Shown: positions 1 to 10,879, counted from the first letter of the stretch. The stretch: DNA of 64,000 bases from Anaerolineae bacterium (GCA_030432295.1 JAUIHI010000026.1:33496-97495); one strand, 5' to 3'. The notes: a model not told the origin generated them from the letters alone. Made by a program: numbers and translations.

Positions 1-399
1 AGTTGCGTCTTCACAAATGTGATCAATCCTCGCTCCCAGATTGTGCGCCGCCACCAATACCAGCCCACATTGGTCAAACGGGGCGCGACGATTGGGGCCA
101 ACGCCACGATTGTCTGTGGGGCCACAATTGGGCGCTATGCCTTCATCGGCGCGGGCGCGGTTGTGCGGGGCGATGTGGCCGACTATGCGCTGATGCTAGG
201 CGTACCCGCTGTGCAGAAGGGTTGGATGAGCCGTCACGGCCATCGACTCGTGACACAAAACGCGGTGGGTGAATGGCTTTGCCCGGAGAGCGGCTGGCGC
301 TATCGGGAAGAGTCGCCCGGTCTGCTCCGTTGTCTGGATTGGCCGGAGGAGCAGCCACTTACAGAAAAGCAGGACACAGATTCTTATGATTTGGCTTGA
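1..399 (+). CDS. wbpD: WbpD/WlbB-like sugar N-acetyltransferase, 3' part only
   Basis: The reading frame is already open at base 1, so the gene begins left of the window and only the last 132 codons are seen. The visible part carries hexapeptide repeats of a left-handed beta-helix acyltransferase ([14 protein letters not shown], then [13 protein letters not shown]) and the family's typical ending ([14 protein letters not shown]). This pattern is characteristic of the WbpD/WlbB enzymes that acetylate the 3-amino group of UDP-2-acetamido-3-amino-2,3-dideoxy-glucuronate in the cytoplasm. A GTG at 19 is an internal codon, not the start. A WbpE-like aminotransferase follows after 100 bases, the preceding enzyme of the same pathway. 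The tail after the helix (Trp/Cys-containing, about 50 residues) is also common in the family. Family assignment is firm; the exact sugar is inferred. Confidence 0.85.
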   Translation, partial: SCVFTNVINPRSQIVRRHQYQPTLVKRGATIGANATIVCGATIGRYAFIGAGAVVRGDVADYALMLGVPAVQKGWMSRHGHRLVTQNAVGEWLCPESGWRYREESPGLLRCLDWPEEQPLTEKQDTDSYDLA

Positions 400-499
400 T
401 TCGCGCTGATATGGGCGCGTGTGACACGGATTGGTTCAGCATAAATCCATCGTTTCCGCGTAGTCTGCGTCCCTCCATTTTCTCCTGATAGGAATTTCA

Positions 500-1651
500 A
501 TGAACTCCGTACCTCTGCTTGACCTGAAAGCTCAATACGCCACCATCCGGGCAGAAGTGCGGGCCGCGGTGGATCGGGTGCTGGAATCCCAGTACTTTAT
601 CCTCGGCCCGGAGGTGGAGGCACTGGAAGCCGAAGTGGCTGCCTATTGTCACTGCCAATACGGAATTGGCGTATCCTCTGGCAGCGATGCCCTGTTGGTG
701 GCGCTGATGGCAATCGATCTCCAGCCCGGCGAGGAAGTGATCACTACCCCCTACACATTCTTTGCCACTGCTGGCGCGATTGCGCGGCTGGGAGCAAAGC
801 CGGTCTTTGTCGACATCGACCCGCTTACCTACAACCTGGACCCAGCGCGGCTGGAAGCTGCGGTCACGCCCCGGACCCGGGCAATCATCCCCGTGCATCT
901 GTATGGGCAGATGGCTGATATGGATCCGGTGATGGCGGTGGCTGAACGTCACAGCTTGTATGTGATCGAGGATGCTGCTCAGGCCATTGGCGCAGAGTAT
1001 AAGGGGCAGCGGGCTGGCTCTATTGGCCATCTCGGTTGCTTCAGCTTCTTCCCTTCGAAAAATCTGGGCGGTGTGGGCGATGGGGGGATGGTGACCAGCA
1101 ACGACGCGGCCCTGGCAGACAAAGTGCGACTGCTGCGGGGACACGGCGCACGGCCCAAATATCATCACAGCGTGGTGGGCGGCAACTTCCGTCTGGATGC
1201 GTTGCAGGCCGCTGTGCTGCGGGTGAAGCTGCCCTATCTGGACGGCTGGACTACGGCCCGCCAGCACAATGCGGATACCTACCGGCGGCTCTTTATCGAG
1301 AGCGGGCTGGTGGCCGATGAACAGATCGTTCTACCGGTGGATGCCGGTAATGGGCGCCACATCTACAATCAGTTCGTGATTCGGGTCGAGCAGCGGGATG
1401 CGTTGGCTGCTTATCTAAACGAACGGGGGATTGGGACAGAGGTTTACTATCCTGTGCCTATGCACCGGTTGGAATGTTTTGCCGAAATGGAACTGGCTGT
1501 TGGTGCGTTCCCCGAGAGCGAAGCCGCCGCGCTGGAAACGTTGGCCCTGCCTATCTATCCGGAACTGAGCGAGGCGATGTTGGCGCAAGTGGTGCAAGCT
1601 ATCACTGCGTTCTATGGCGGGAGCGCCTCTTGGCGCGCTTCTTTCTGTTGA
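500..1651 (+). CDS. wbpE: DegT/DnrJ/EryC1/StrS aminotransferase, WbpE-like
   Basis: A 383-residue PLP-dependent nucleotide-sugar aminotransferase of normal family length. The N-terminus ([14 protein letters not shown]) and the Schiff-base region [16 protein letters not shown], with the catalytic lysine near residue 188, match the WbpE/WlbC branch that makes UDP-2-acetamido-3-amino-2,3-dideoxy-glucuronate using glutamate. Other marks are SSGSDAL for the phosphate pocket, [12 protein letters not shown] and IEDAAQA. The start at 500 is preceded by AGGAA five bases upstream. It follows the WbpD-like gene in the same direction, so the two act in sequence. The expected WbpA-type dehydrogenase is not present intact, but a decayed piece of such a gene lies at 7966-8148. 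Confidence 0.88.
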   Translation: MNSVPLLDLKAQYATIRAEVRAAVDRVLESQYFILGPEVEALEAEVAAYCHCQYGIGVSSGSDALLVALMAIDLQPGEEVITTPYTFFATAGAIARLGAKPVFVDIDPLTYNLDPARLEAAVTPRTRAIIPVHLYGQMADMDPVMAVAERHSLYVIEDAAQAIGAEYKGQRAGSIGHLGCFSFFPSKNLGGVGDGGMVTSNDAALADKVRLLRGHGARPKYHHSVVGGNFRLDALQAAVLRVKLPYLDGWTTARQHNADTYRRLFIESGLVADEQIVLPVDAGNGRHIYNQFVIRVEQRDALAAYLNERGIGTEVYYPVPMHRLECFAEMELAVGAFPESEAAALETLALPIYPELSEAMLAQVVQAITAFYGGSASWRASFC

Positions 1652-1661
1652 TGCCTGAAAT

Positions 1662-1721
1662 TTGCCGCCACTGTTGCCTGTGGTATAGTGGATTCTCAGT
1701 TCTGAGTATGAATCTACTATA
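1662..1721 (+). promoter_or_regulatory. possible promoter with overlapping inverted repeat before the Wzz gene
   Basis: TTGCCG (1662-1667), 16 bases, then TATAGT (1684-1689) resembles a sigma-70 promoter. The -10 is also the left end of an imperfect inverted repeat running to 1721 (TATAGTGGATTC against GAATCTACTATA). The repeat could be an operator or the end of the preceding transcript. Seen directly; role inferred. Confidence 0.35.
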
Positions 1722-1777
1722 AAAGAAATGCTGCTGGACAGATTGATGCAGCACACAGACAATTTTGCGTACCCTCT

Positions 1778-4700
1778 ATGACCGTCAGCAATCCTGAAAT
1801 TCCCAACCGACCTGCTACTCCCTCCCCTGATACATGGATGCCTGAAGACGAGATCGACCTGCGCCAATATGTGCTGGTGCTGGTGGCTTGGTGGCGGGAG
1901 ATTGTACTGATTGCTCTGCTCACCGCTGTTGTTGCAGCTACACTCGTGCTGCTCAGCCGTTTTGTCTTGCCTCCGGTCTATGAGGCATCGGCCACAGTTG
2001 CGATTGCCCGCACCCAGAGCAACATCAACTTTGACGATCGTTTCCAGACGACGGTGGCCCAAGGTGACACCACTGCTAATTCACGGGTGATCGACTACAA
2101 TGCCCGGCGTTCCGCTCTGCTCGGTCTGGTGGCAAGTGGCAATGTAGCCCAGGCAGTCATCGCGCAAATAGGCGATCAACTGGAAGAAGAGGAAAGGCAA
2201 CCCGCTCGATTGCTAGAGTTGGTCAGTGCTGAGTTGGTCACGCCCGAAGGTAGTAACGCTAATATATCCAGCGATTTGATCCTGATTGCAGTTGAAGCTC
2301 CTGAAGCCCCATTGGCCGCTGCGATTGCCAATGCCTGGGCTGAAAATTATGTGGCCCTGATCAACAAACTCTACGGCGAAGTACCTGCAGAGTTGGTGGC
2401 TTCGGTCGAGGTGGAGATGGCCCAATCCCAGACCACCTATGAGCAAGCGCAGCAGGCACTGGAAGCGTTTATCGCTCAGAATGATATCGACCGTCTGAAT
2501 CGTCTGATCGCCGAGAAGCAGGACATTATCCAAAGCCTGCAGCAGGGGCGCCAGACTGCCATCACCACCATTGTTGATGAAGAGCTGGCCGCACGCAGGC
2601 AGATTATCTCGGCCTATATCAACGCCCAGGCAAGCAACCGGCTGCTGGCCTTCAACAAAGAACAGGACGGCAAGCAAACCTTTCTTTCTGCCTTGATTGA
2701 GACTGAATCCGCTAATCGGCTCAACGCATTTACCAGCGATCAGGCGGCTCGGCGGAAGCTTTTTGACCAGTATGTCGACACGCAGACACAGAATCAGCTG
2801 TTGGCCTTGACCAAAGATCAGGAAGCGCGCAGGCAGATTTTTTCCCAATACAGCGATGCGCAGATTGCAAATACTCTGGTAGCCTTTGCCAGAGACCAGG
2901 AAGCGCGCACGAGGCTGTTTAATCAATATACGTCCACCCAGATTGACAACCAGTTGTTGGCTCTGGCCAAAGATCAGGAAGTTCGCCAACGTCTCTTCGA
3001 TCAATATACAAATGCGCAACTGGACAATCAACTCCTGGCTCTTTCCAAGGATCAGGAGATTCGGCGCAAGCTCTTCGAGACGTATGTTGATAACCTAGTC
3101 AGCAATCGGTTGGTGGCTGTCAACAAGGATCAAGAGGGCCGTGCCAGGCTCTTTGCCCAATATGTCAACACAGAGATCGAAAACCGACTCAAAGCTTTTG
3201 CCCAGGAACAAGACACCAAAAGCCAGGTCTTCCAGGCCTATGCCAATGCAGACAGCCGAGCCAAGGTCTCTGTCTTCAACGAGCAGGTCGATGAGAAGTT
3301 GACCACATTGGGCTATGCCTACGAAAGTCGGCGCAAGTTGGACCGCCTGTTGCAGGAAGCCCAGGGCCTCTGGTTGCAGACGACTCTGGCTGGGGAGGCT
3401 GGGGCCGCAACCAATGGGCTGGCGCTGCTGCTGCTCAAGGCGGAAGTCTTCGCTTCATCCAGCAGTCTGCCGGGCGATCTACAGTTGCGGCTCGACAATG
3501 CAGACCTCAGTGGTGCCGATGCCAGCACCCAGAGCGCGGACCTGGACGCCTTGATATCGGTGTTGAAGGCGCGTATCGCCGAACTTGACCAGCAAATTGC
3601 AGCCCAGTCCCGTTCTGTCTTGAACAATGAAGGCTATGACCTGCTTGCAACCGATCGACCTGTGGACGATCCGCTTTTTGCTGCCCTGCAGAAGCAGTAT
3701 CAAGACCTCTTCGCGGTGGGGCCGCTGGCCCAGGCTGCCGACGGGGTTGGTGGCGCGTCCCTGTCCACGGCGATTTTGCAGAAATACGAATCTCTCTTTG
3801 CTGTGGACGCATTGGCCCAGGCTTCCGACAGTGTTTGGCAGGATAGCGCTCTGCTGAATCAGGCATTGGCCAAGTATCAGGAACTCTTCAAGGCTGGCGA
3901 TTTTGTAGGACTGACCGACACGTTGCCTCAAGACCTCACCGATGCCATTACGATCAGGTATCAGGACCTTTTCCAACTGGGCAATCTCTCTTCTGCGCAA
4001 GCCGTCGTTGATGAGAACCAATTGTCAACTGCAATTCTGGCCAAGTACGCTGAGCTTTTCAACCTGGGCGAACTGGCGTCACAGGCTGACGCACCAGACC
4101 AGGGCGAACTTTCTGCTGCTATCTTAGCCAAATATCAGGAGCTTTTTGCGCTGGGTGAACTGACTACAACCCAGGCGAACACCGTCGAGAGCGATCTCTC
4201 CACCGCGATTCTCTCCCGCTATCAGGAATTGTTTGGGTTAGGCGCGTTGGCTTCCGCTTCCACGGTGATCTCTTCAACCACACCGCTCTTCGAAGCTATC
4301 CAGACCGAATACCCGGACCTTTTTGTCCCCGGCGACCTCTCGGCACTGACGGAATCCATTGCAGAGAACAATGCCCTGGCCTTGCTTGGAGCGGAGCGGG
4401 CCAAGGAACTGTTGCAGTTGCAGGGGTTGGAAGATTTGCCCGCCTTTTCGTCTGCCAGCGAGCCTCTGAACCAAGCCATCGATAAATTGGAGAAAGAAAT
4501 CCAGTCCTTACAGGCGCAACGGGAAAACCAAGTTGCTGAGCAGGGACAGCTAACACGGCGTCGGGACTTGGCCCAGAGTACGCTGAATACCCTGCGTAAC
4601 AAGAGTGCCGAGTTGAATCTGACCCGTACGGTGACCAACAGCGAGCTACGTTTTGCCTCGCCCGCTGTGGAGCCGATGAAGCCGATGGCGCGGCAGGGTC

Positions 4701-4825
4701 TGATTACAACCACAGCTTTGGCTGGGATTGTGGGGCTGATGCTGGCGGTCTTTGTCGTCTTCTTTGCCAACTTTATGGGCGCCCACCCCTGGTTGGAAAA
4801 GAGAGAACTTGGATTGCAGAATTGA
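1778..4825 (+). CDS. Wzz-family chain-length/co-polymerase protein with two internal repeat arrays
   Basis: A 1015-residue protein with the Wzz layout: a short cytoplasmic N-terminus, TM1 at about 41-62, a long extracytoplasmic part, TM2 at about 974-998 and a short tail (no kinase domain). Such proteins control polysaccharide chain length or export with Wzy/Wzx. It is far longer than usual Wzz proteins (300-500 residues). The excess is two repeat arrays. Residues 273-506 are nine head-to-tail units of exactly 26 residues (core RxLFxQYxxxQxxNxLLA, then KDQE). Residues about 632-865 are eight units of 29-31 residues with core LSTAILxKYQELFxLGxL. A helical spacer (about 510-620) and a final coiled-coil (895-950) follow the usual Wzz form. 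There is no strong ribosome site before ATG 1778. Family by topology and position: confident; function of the arrays is unknown. Confidence 0.8.
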   Translation: MTVSNPEIPNRPATPSPDTWMPEDEIDLRQYVLVLVAWWREIVLIALLTAVVAATLVLLSRFVLPPVYEASATVAIARTQSNINFDDRFQTTVAQGDTTANSRVIDYNARRSALLGLVASGNVAQAVIAQIGDQLEEEERQPARLLELVSAELVTPEGSNANISSDLILIAVEAPEAPLAAAIANAWAENYVALINKLYGEVPAELVASVEVEMAQSQTTYEQAQQALEAFIAQNDIDRLNRLIAEKQDIIQSLQQGRQTAITTIVDEELAARRQIISAYINAQASNRLLAFNKEQDGKQTFLSALIETESANRLNAFTSDQAARRKLFDQYVDTQTQNQLLALTKDQEARRQIFSQYSDAQIANTLVAFARDQEARTRLFNQYTSTQIDNQLLALAKDQEVRQRLFDQYTNAQLDNQLLALSKDQEIRRKLFETYVDNLVSNRLVAVNKDQEGRARLFAQYVNTEIENRLKAFAQEQDTKSQVFQAYANADSRAKVSVFNEQVDEKLTTLGYAYESRRKLDRLLQEAQGLWLQTTLAGEAGAATNGLALLLLKAEVFASSSSLPGDLQLRLDNADLSGADASTQSADLDALISVLKARIAELDQQIAAQSRSVLNNEGYDLLATDRPVDDPLFAALQKQYQDLFAVGPLAQAADGVGGASLSTAILQKYESLFAVDALAQASDSVWQDSALLNQALAKYQELFKAGDFVGLTDTLPQDLTDAITIRYQDLFQLGNLSSAQAVVDENQLSTAILAKYAELFNLGELASQADAPDQGELSAAILAKYQELFALGELTTTQANTVESDLSTAILSRYQELFGLGALASASTVISSTTPLFEAIQTEYPDLFVPGDLSALTESIAENNALALLGAERAKELLQLQGLEDLPAFSSASEPLNQAIDKLEKEIQSLQAQRENQVAEQGQLTRRRDLAQSTLNTLRNKSAELNLTRTVTNSELRFASPAVEPMKPMARQGLITTTALAGIVGLMLAVFVVFFANFMGAHPWLEKRELGLQN
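2594..3295 (+). repeat. coding tandem repeat, nine units of 78 bp
   Basis: Nine consecutive units of 26 codons inside the Wzz-type gene (protein residues 273-506). Units are diverged in DNA but keep the protein pattern R-[RKT]-x-[LIF]-[FI]-x-[QA]-Y followed by NxLLAxxKDQE. The constant length without a single indel argues for structural constraint on the period. Confidence 0.85.
3671..4372 (+). repeat. coding tandem repeat, eight units of 29-31 codons
   Basis: A second array in the same gene (residues about 632-865), unrelated to the first. Each unit carries [AT]-[IL]-[LQ]-x-[KR]-Y-x-[ED]-L-F-x-[LV]-G-x-L. First and last units are the most diverged (PLFAALQKQYQDLF and PLFEAIQTEYPDLF) and look like caps. 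Confidence 0.8.
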
Positions 4826-4959
4826 CGCATGTATGAAGAAAATGGGCGTAGATTTGTAACTTTGTCATCGTCAATGAGATGGCAGCGCATCAATGTAGCG
4901 CAATCTGTTAAATTGCGTCTGGACAATCTGTCAGCTTGTGTTACAAGGGAGTATTTGTT

Positions 4960-5646
4960 ATGTGGCGAATGCGCTATGGGGTTGTAATTGTGGGGTTGGC
5001 TTTGGCTTTGGGGTTTGTAGCCTATGGCCGTTTTTCTTCACCGTCCGCAATGGCGGCTCCAGCCCAACAGGGCATCAACCAGTTGCCCCTGGAATTGTAT
5101 GTGCTGCTCAACCAGCCCGGCCCGCTTTGGCTGGCTCGCATCGATCTGGAAGGTGTGGACCTGGCGGGAGCACGGCTGACCGGGGCCAATTTGCGTCAGG
5201 CCCGGCTCAATTCGACGAGTCTCGTTGGGACGAATCTGGTGGGGGCGAATCTGGAACGGGCCAATCTGGTCAGTGCCAATTTGAGCGGCGCATCCTTGCA
5301 GGGAGCCAGTCTACTCAGCACATCCCTGCAGAACAGCGATCTGCGCGGCGCAGACCTGTCTCTAGCTAATCTGGCTGGGGCTAATGTAACTGGTGCGAAG
5401 TATGACGTCACCACTATCTGGCCCGCAGGTTTCGATCCGGTGGCGGGCAAGGCCAGTCTGATCGAGCCAACGCCGACCCCTGCACCACCAACGGCCACAC
5501 CTGTGCCACCGACCGCTACGCCGGTTCCGCCCACGGCCACGCCCGTGCCACCGACACCGGAACCGCCTACGCCAGAGCCACCGACACCGGTGCCTCCCAC
5601 ACCCGAACCAGCGGAAGAAGAGGCGACGGCTACACCGGTTCCCTGA
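4960..5646 (+). CDS. secreted pentapeptide-repeat protein with Pro/Thr-rich tail
   Basis: A 228-residue exported protein. The chosen ATG at 4960 has AAGGGA nine bases upstream; TTG/GTG codons further up have no such site. Residues 1-30 form a signal peptide or anchor (hydrophobic [16 protein letters not shown], then AMAAPAQQ as likely cleavage region). Residues about 60-145 hold at least fifteen pentapeptide units of the A(D/N)Lxx type, predicting a right-handed quadrilateral beta helix. From about 165 the chain becomes a low-complexity stalk of TATPVPP and TPEPP repeats ending in an acidic patch, a style frequent in Chloroflexota surface proteins. No enzymatic motif is visible. It sits between the Wzz gene and a repeat-rich gap, so a role at the cell surface with the polysaccharide is plausible but unproven. 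Confidence 0.75.
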   Translation: MWRMRYGVVIVGLALALGFVAYGRFSSPSAMAAPAQQGINQLPLELYVLLNQPGPLWLARIDLEGVDLAGARLTGANLRQARLNSTSLVGTNLVGANLERANLVSANLSGASLQGASLLSTSLQNSDLRGADLSLANLAGANVTGAKYDVTTIWPAGFDPVAGKASLIEPTPTPAPPTATPVPPTATPVPPTATPVPPTPEPPTPEPPTPVPPTPEPAEEEATATPVP

Positions 5647-6045
5647 TGCCTAGGACGCAGATTTTTATGATCCGGATTGATGGCCGCTGATGAGATGACT
5701 CCAGTGCGGCTCAACAGGAATTCAGGGGGTAACCCGCTTGAATTCAATACGGCTGGAAACAGCACCCGCTTTCTTAAGCGTCACCTACTCAATCAGCGCT
5801 GATTTGGGCGGTTGATTCCTAACCCACTGAGTTTCCAAAGAACCAAGGTTTCCCAGCCACTGATAAACACGGATGCTTCTCCTGTATTTCTTTGTGATCT
5901 CTGTGGTTCAAATGGCTTTTTGCAGTTGATTCAATGAAATGCGAGACTGATAGTTTGTAGGATGCACCTTTCTAACTGAATGAACGAGACCTGCCAGGTT
6001 TCAGAAAACCTGGCAGGTCTTGACACTCATCTTGGCGTTGACGGG
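5647..6045. other. 399-base gap with repeat fragments, no gene seen
   Basis: The gap holds pieces of dispersed repeats: a GGACGCAGATTTTTATGA-type fragment right after 5647, a fragment ending CTGTGGTTCAAATGGCTTTTT at 5900-5922 (family R2, see 51798-51916), and the perfect hairpin at 5988-6019. No convincing coding frame. Confidence 0.6.
5988..6019. terminator. perfect 14-bp hairpin, likely bidirectional stop signal or repeat
   Basis: GACCTGCCAGGTTT and AAACCTGGCAGGTC form a perfect stem with the four-base loop CAGA. It lies 26 bases beyond the stop of the minus-strand gene ending at 6046. It lacks a clear T-run. Its layout (short CAGA-type loop) matches the other small hairpins in the window at 38284-38319 and 46260-46289. 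Confidence 0.5.
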
Positions 6046-6831
6046 CTAACCCTCAACCGGGACCGGATCGGGCTGCAACTGCCAGCCGGCAACCTCTGCC
6101 TGGTGGCGTGGGGCCACCGAGCGGCTGACAGACGCGGGCTGCGCTTGCTCGTCGACCGGTTGGGTGAACGTACGCTGGAAGTGGACACCGTAGGTGCGCA
6201 TGATCTGTTGTTGGTCGGTGGCTGACTGGTCGCGCAGGGCGTGACGCAGGTCGCCGACCAGATGGCGGATCAGGCGATCACTGCTACGACGTACAGCCCG
6301 ACCCGTTTGCCGAGCGCTGTGTAGCTGCTGTTTGGTCTCGTTGAGATCGTCCAGGGCTGCCTGCAGGGCGTCACGGGCCGCGGGCAGGGCAACCGGATCG
6401 ATGGCCGACGCATAGCCTGCCTCCACCGCGGCCTGGTCGCCCTGCACCAGACGGTCGGCCATCTCCAGCCAGGCCGCACGGTTTTGGAGCCGGGGGATGC
6501 GGCGGGCACGCAGATGGTAGTAGGGCAGAACTGCGGGGGAGACCCCTTGCCAACGTACCTGCCAGCGCACAGTGTTCCAGGTGTGGCGAACCTGGCCCTG
6601 GAGCACCTCTACCGCGGCAGCCGTCTGGGCCAGGGCCTGTTGATGGGCGGCTTGGGCCTGGGCGATAGTCTGCACGGTTGCCTCCAACTGGGTGGCCTGG
6701 CTATCCAGGGCGTCAGCGGTGGCTTCGGCCAGATAGGTGCGACCGGCAGTTTGCCCGCGCAAATGGCTCTCCAGGGCCGTGCGCAGCAGGCTGATGCGGT
6801 GGCTGTCATTCGTGGGGTGTAAGATTGTCAT
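6046..6831 (-). CDS. conserved-looking hypothetical protein, helical, 261 aa
   Basis: Not recognised. The frame has a strong start: AAGGAAG lies six to twelve bases before ATG at 6831. The protein is soluble, without signal peptide or membrane segment. Residues about 30-75 are rich in Ala/Gln/Thr with heptad character (LEATVQTIAQAQAAHQQ), suggesting a coiled coil. A middle basic/aromatic part (WNTVRWQVRWQGVSPAVLPYY) follows, then a second Ala-rich helical stretch (about 125-175) and an arginine-rich part. It stands alone on the minus strand between two repeat-rich gaps, with opposite direction to the surrounding polysaccharide genes, so it was probably inserted into the locus or is a relic of its older content. 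Codon use is strongly G+C rich, unlike the polysaccharide genes further right. No function is proposed. Confidence 0.6.
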   Translation of the reverse strand: MTILHPTNDSHRISLLRTALESHLRGQTAGRTYLAEATADALDSQATQLEATVQTIAQAQAAHQQALAQTAAAVEVLQGQVRHTWNTVRWQVRWQGVSPAVLPYYHLRARRIPRLQNRAAWLEMADRLVQGDQAAVEAGYASAIDPVALPAARDALQAALDDLNETKQQLHSARQTGRAVRRSSDRLIRHLVGDLRHALRDQSATDQQQIMRTYGVHFQRTFTQPVDEQAQPASVSRSVAPRHQAEVAGWQLQPDPVPVEG

Positions 6832-7135
6832 GCTATACTTCCTTTCTTGAATCGCGAAGTCATTTTGCGAATGGATGACTTCTCTTTTCGAACGTGATGC
6901 GTCACTTCCCTTGCGGAAAGTTTCCAGTAAAGCGCGCTTATGCTTACAATAAAGGGACTCTTTTTGGTTGGCAATAGGACAATGGTCCTGAACAAATAGG
7001 GAAACACGAAGACATAGAAGTACGGCTGCACACGGAAAGGACGGATTGACACGGCCATCTCCTTAGCTTTCCGAATCGAAAGCAGGCGGACGAGTACGGC
7101 CAAAAATGGTGTTGGCAATCTATGCAGAGACTCCA

Positions 7136-7222
7136 CTGCAAAAAGGCTAAAAACCGAGTTTTTAAGGCCGACTCACTCCTGGGATTTCCGGTCACTTTCG
7201 CAAAAAACTCGGTTTTTTACTG
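7136..7222. repeat. dispersed fold-back repeat R1, copy 1
   Basis: About 87 bases starting CTGCAAAAAGGCTAAAAACC, with arms AAACCGAGTTTTT and AAAACTCGGTTTTTT around a central TCCTGGGATTTCC. A second copy in the same orientation lies at 55042-55125, about 48 kb away, with only scattered differences. Confidence 0.85.
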
Positions 7223-7384
7223 GACTCATGCAGAGCAAATCCAAAAAGTCTTGGTTCTGCGAGATTTTATCTGGTGAGACAAGACGGCCAATACCAGCGC
7301 CGGTTGAGCCAGTCGCTTGTACTGAGTTTGTCGAAGTGAAACCAAGCGGGTTTACCCAATTGGTCAAGATGAGGGAGGAAAAAA

Positions 7385-7459
7385 CTGGACGCGGATAAAC
7401 GTAGCGGAGCGCGGATTTTTGCCTCTGCATCAGCGTCTATCCGCGTAAATCAGCGTCCC
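7385..7459. repeat. dispersed fold-back repeat R5 (GGACGCGGATAAACG type)
   Basis: CTGGACGCGGATAAACG at the left and CGTCTATCCGCG plus CAGCGTCC at the right make an imperfect fold-back. Related units occur at 36083-36153 (perfect palindrome) and 39788-39840. Confidence 0.6.
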
Positions 7460-7497
7460 ATCTCTTTTTTAGCATCCTTTTGGCCAGGGCAAAAAAA

Positions 7498-7596
7498 GGT
7501 CAGATTCTCCCGCAGAGTCATAGGGGCGCAAAGAAATTCAGGAGAGAGTTCTGCTTTTATCAGCGTTTATCCGTGGCTCAAATGGCTTTTGCAGGA
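7498..7596. repeat. dispersed repeat R2, copy 1
   Basis: Begins AGGTCAGATTCTCCCGCAGAG and ends GTGGCTCAAATGGCTTTT-GCAGGA. The same order of blocks is found at 51798-51916 and, with a changed left half, at 44672-44760. Confidence 0.8.
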
Positions 7597-7965
7597 TGTG
7601 TCATCTGTGGCTACAACAGCATTATGAGGTGGGTTTATCTGCAATAGCAGATATCGTGGGAATCACCAAGAATAGCTGAGTTCTACCCTAGGACGGTCAT
7701 TTTTTGTAGCGAAGGCCGATCTCATGTAGACCAACGGCTATTTTTCTGTGATACACACCGATAGAGGGTGCGAGAACAGGCTTTGCCGTAAATAAAGGAC
7801 ATACTTGGCCACGCGTACACCCTTTATTCTGTGAAAAAGGCCGTCAACCCGGTGGAAGATGGCTAATACGACTTGTATAACAGGCGAACGGCGCCCACAG
7901 ACGGTCTTTACACGCCGTCCGCGGCCAGGAAACCATTGGAAATACGATTCTATTGAGAGCTGCTA

Positions 7966-8144
7966 TGCAATTTGTCCATCAAACATGTCCTACCTGATAA
8001 ACTTGCTGCTCACAGCGCGCTTGTGGCTACAACTGGCCTGGGCTATGTGGGCTTGCGCCTGGCTATGACCATCTATGCTGGTCATTTCCATATTAGTGAG
8101 ATACCCAGATACACCACCGCGATTCGCAAGGCACGATATCCCGT

Positions 8145-8148
<4 letters not shown>
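7966..8148 (+). pseudogene. remnant of a nucleotide-sugar dehydrogenase N-terminus (WbpA/WecC type)
   Basis: Reading from 7966 in the frame of 8041 gives KHVLPDKLAAHSALVATTG directly followed by LGYVGLRLAMTIYAGHFHI. GLGYVGLPLA followed by a hydrophobic/aromatic stretch is the NAD-binding signature at the start of UDP-glucose/UDP-GlcNAc 6-dehydrogenases. Here the first glycine region is altered (ATTGLGYVG) and Pro is replaced by Arg. The similarity stops after about 30 residues and the frame ends at 8148, overlapping the gmd start by a few bases. No ATG precedes it. An intact WbpA would be the missing first enzyme for the WbpD/WbpE pair at the left edge. The match is short, so this is a moderate-confidence call. 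Confidence 0.55.
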
Positions 8149-10186
<2,038 letters not shown>

Positions 10187-10192
10187 AAAACG

Positions 10193-10879
10193 ATGGCAGG
10201 TCTACTTATCGCTTTTAGTGGCTTGGATGGCGCAGGCAAGTCCACACAAATCGAAAGATTAACTGTTAGATTGCGAGATGGTAGGCAGCAACCTGTTACG
10301 CTGTGGACCCGGGGCGGCTACACGCCATTCTTCAACGCGTTGAAGAATGGCGTGCGTCGTATAGGGCGGGGAAGCGTGTTGCCTGAGTCCGGGCATAGCC
10401 AACAGCGCAATCAAAGTTTCACTAATCCGCAAGTGCGCCGCCTCTGGCTAATACTGGCCATCTTTGATTTGATTTGGGTGTATGGCGTGTACGTGCGCTG
10501 GAGGTGTTGGCGGGGACGTATAGTGATCTGTGATCGTTATCTGTGGGATACGTTGATCGACTTTCGTCTGAATTTTCCTCAAGAGCATGTGGAAAGGTGG
10601 TGGTTATGGCGGTTGCTGAAATGGGTGACACCCAAGCCGGATGTGTCCTGGGCGTTGCTGATTTCAGTGGAAGAGTCGCTGCGTAGATCAAAACAGAAGA
10701 ACGAACCTTTTCCCGATTTACCACAGATATTAGAGCAACGGTTAAGCCAATACGAAGGGTTGACGCCTATAGCTGGTTGGCAAGTGCTTGATGGACGACA
10801 ACCTTTGGAGGAGTTAGCTACCAGAATTTGGACTGAGGTGGCAGTTCACGGACAAATATCGAATGTGGGGTCTGCCTGA
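10193..10879 (+). CDS. thymidylate kinase-like P-loop protein
   Basis: A 228-residue protein with the dTMP-kinase fold: P-loop FSGLDGAGKSTQ at residues about 8-19, a Walker-B-like IVICDRYLWDTLIDFRL near 105-125, and a C-terminal helix pair (LEQRLSQYEGL). A real dTMP kinase has DR(Y/F) plus a LID arginine set; here the DRY is kept, but a long insertion (about 50-100) with two tryptophan-rich hydrophobic helices (LWLILAIFDLIWVYGVYV) separates the halves. This insert and the location in a sugar operon suggest a specialised small-molecule kinase rather than housekeeping Tmk. It abuts fcl by six bases and overlaps the APH-like gene by one base (TGATG), so the two kinase-like proteins are co-translated. 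Substrate unknown. Confidence 0.75.
   Translation: MAGLLIAFSGLDGAGKSTQIERLTVRLRDGRQQPVTLWTRGGYTPFFNALKNGVRRIGRGSVLPESGHSQQRNQSFTNPQVRRLWLILAIFDLIWVYGVYVRWRCWRGRIVICDRYLWDTLIDFRLNFPQEHVERWWLWRLLKWVTPKPDVSWALLISVEESLRRSKQKNEPFPDLPQILEQRLSQYEGLTPIAGWQVLDGRQPLEELATRIWTEVAVHGQISNVGSA

Larger units (their letters stand above)
6832..7965. other. 1.1-kb repeat-rich intergenic stretch
   Basis: No supportable gene. It contains three different dispersed repeats one after another (7136-7222, 7385-7459, 7498-7596) and, after 7600, sequence with no recognisable features that runs into the dehydrogenase remnant. The stretch looks like a recombination or insertion scar within the polysaccharide locus. Confidence 0.6.

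Noticed and set aside
497..1267. 256-codon open frame on the minus strand
   Set aside because: Lies fully inside the wbpE-like gene on the other strand; composition-driven shadow without ribosome site or recognisable protein.
2594..3295. Regular 78-bp repeats considered as a CRISPR or satellite array
   Set aside because: Repeats are diverged in DNA, conserved in protein, contiguous and in one frame of a long gene; no spacers.
6828..7136. 102-codon frame on the minus strand upstream of the 261-aa hypothetical gene
   Set aside because: Overlaps the start of a better-supported gene and the edge of repeat R1; basic, no family features, no good ribosome site.
7859..8068. 69-codon frame with a GGTGGAAG site before its ATG
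   Set aside because: Its second half is an out-of-frame reading of the dehydrogenase remnant; the product has no recognisable features.
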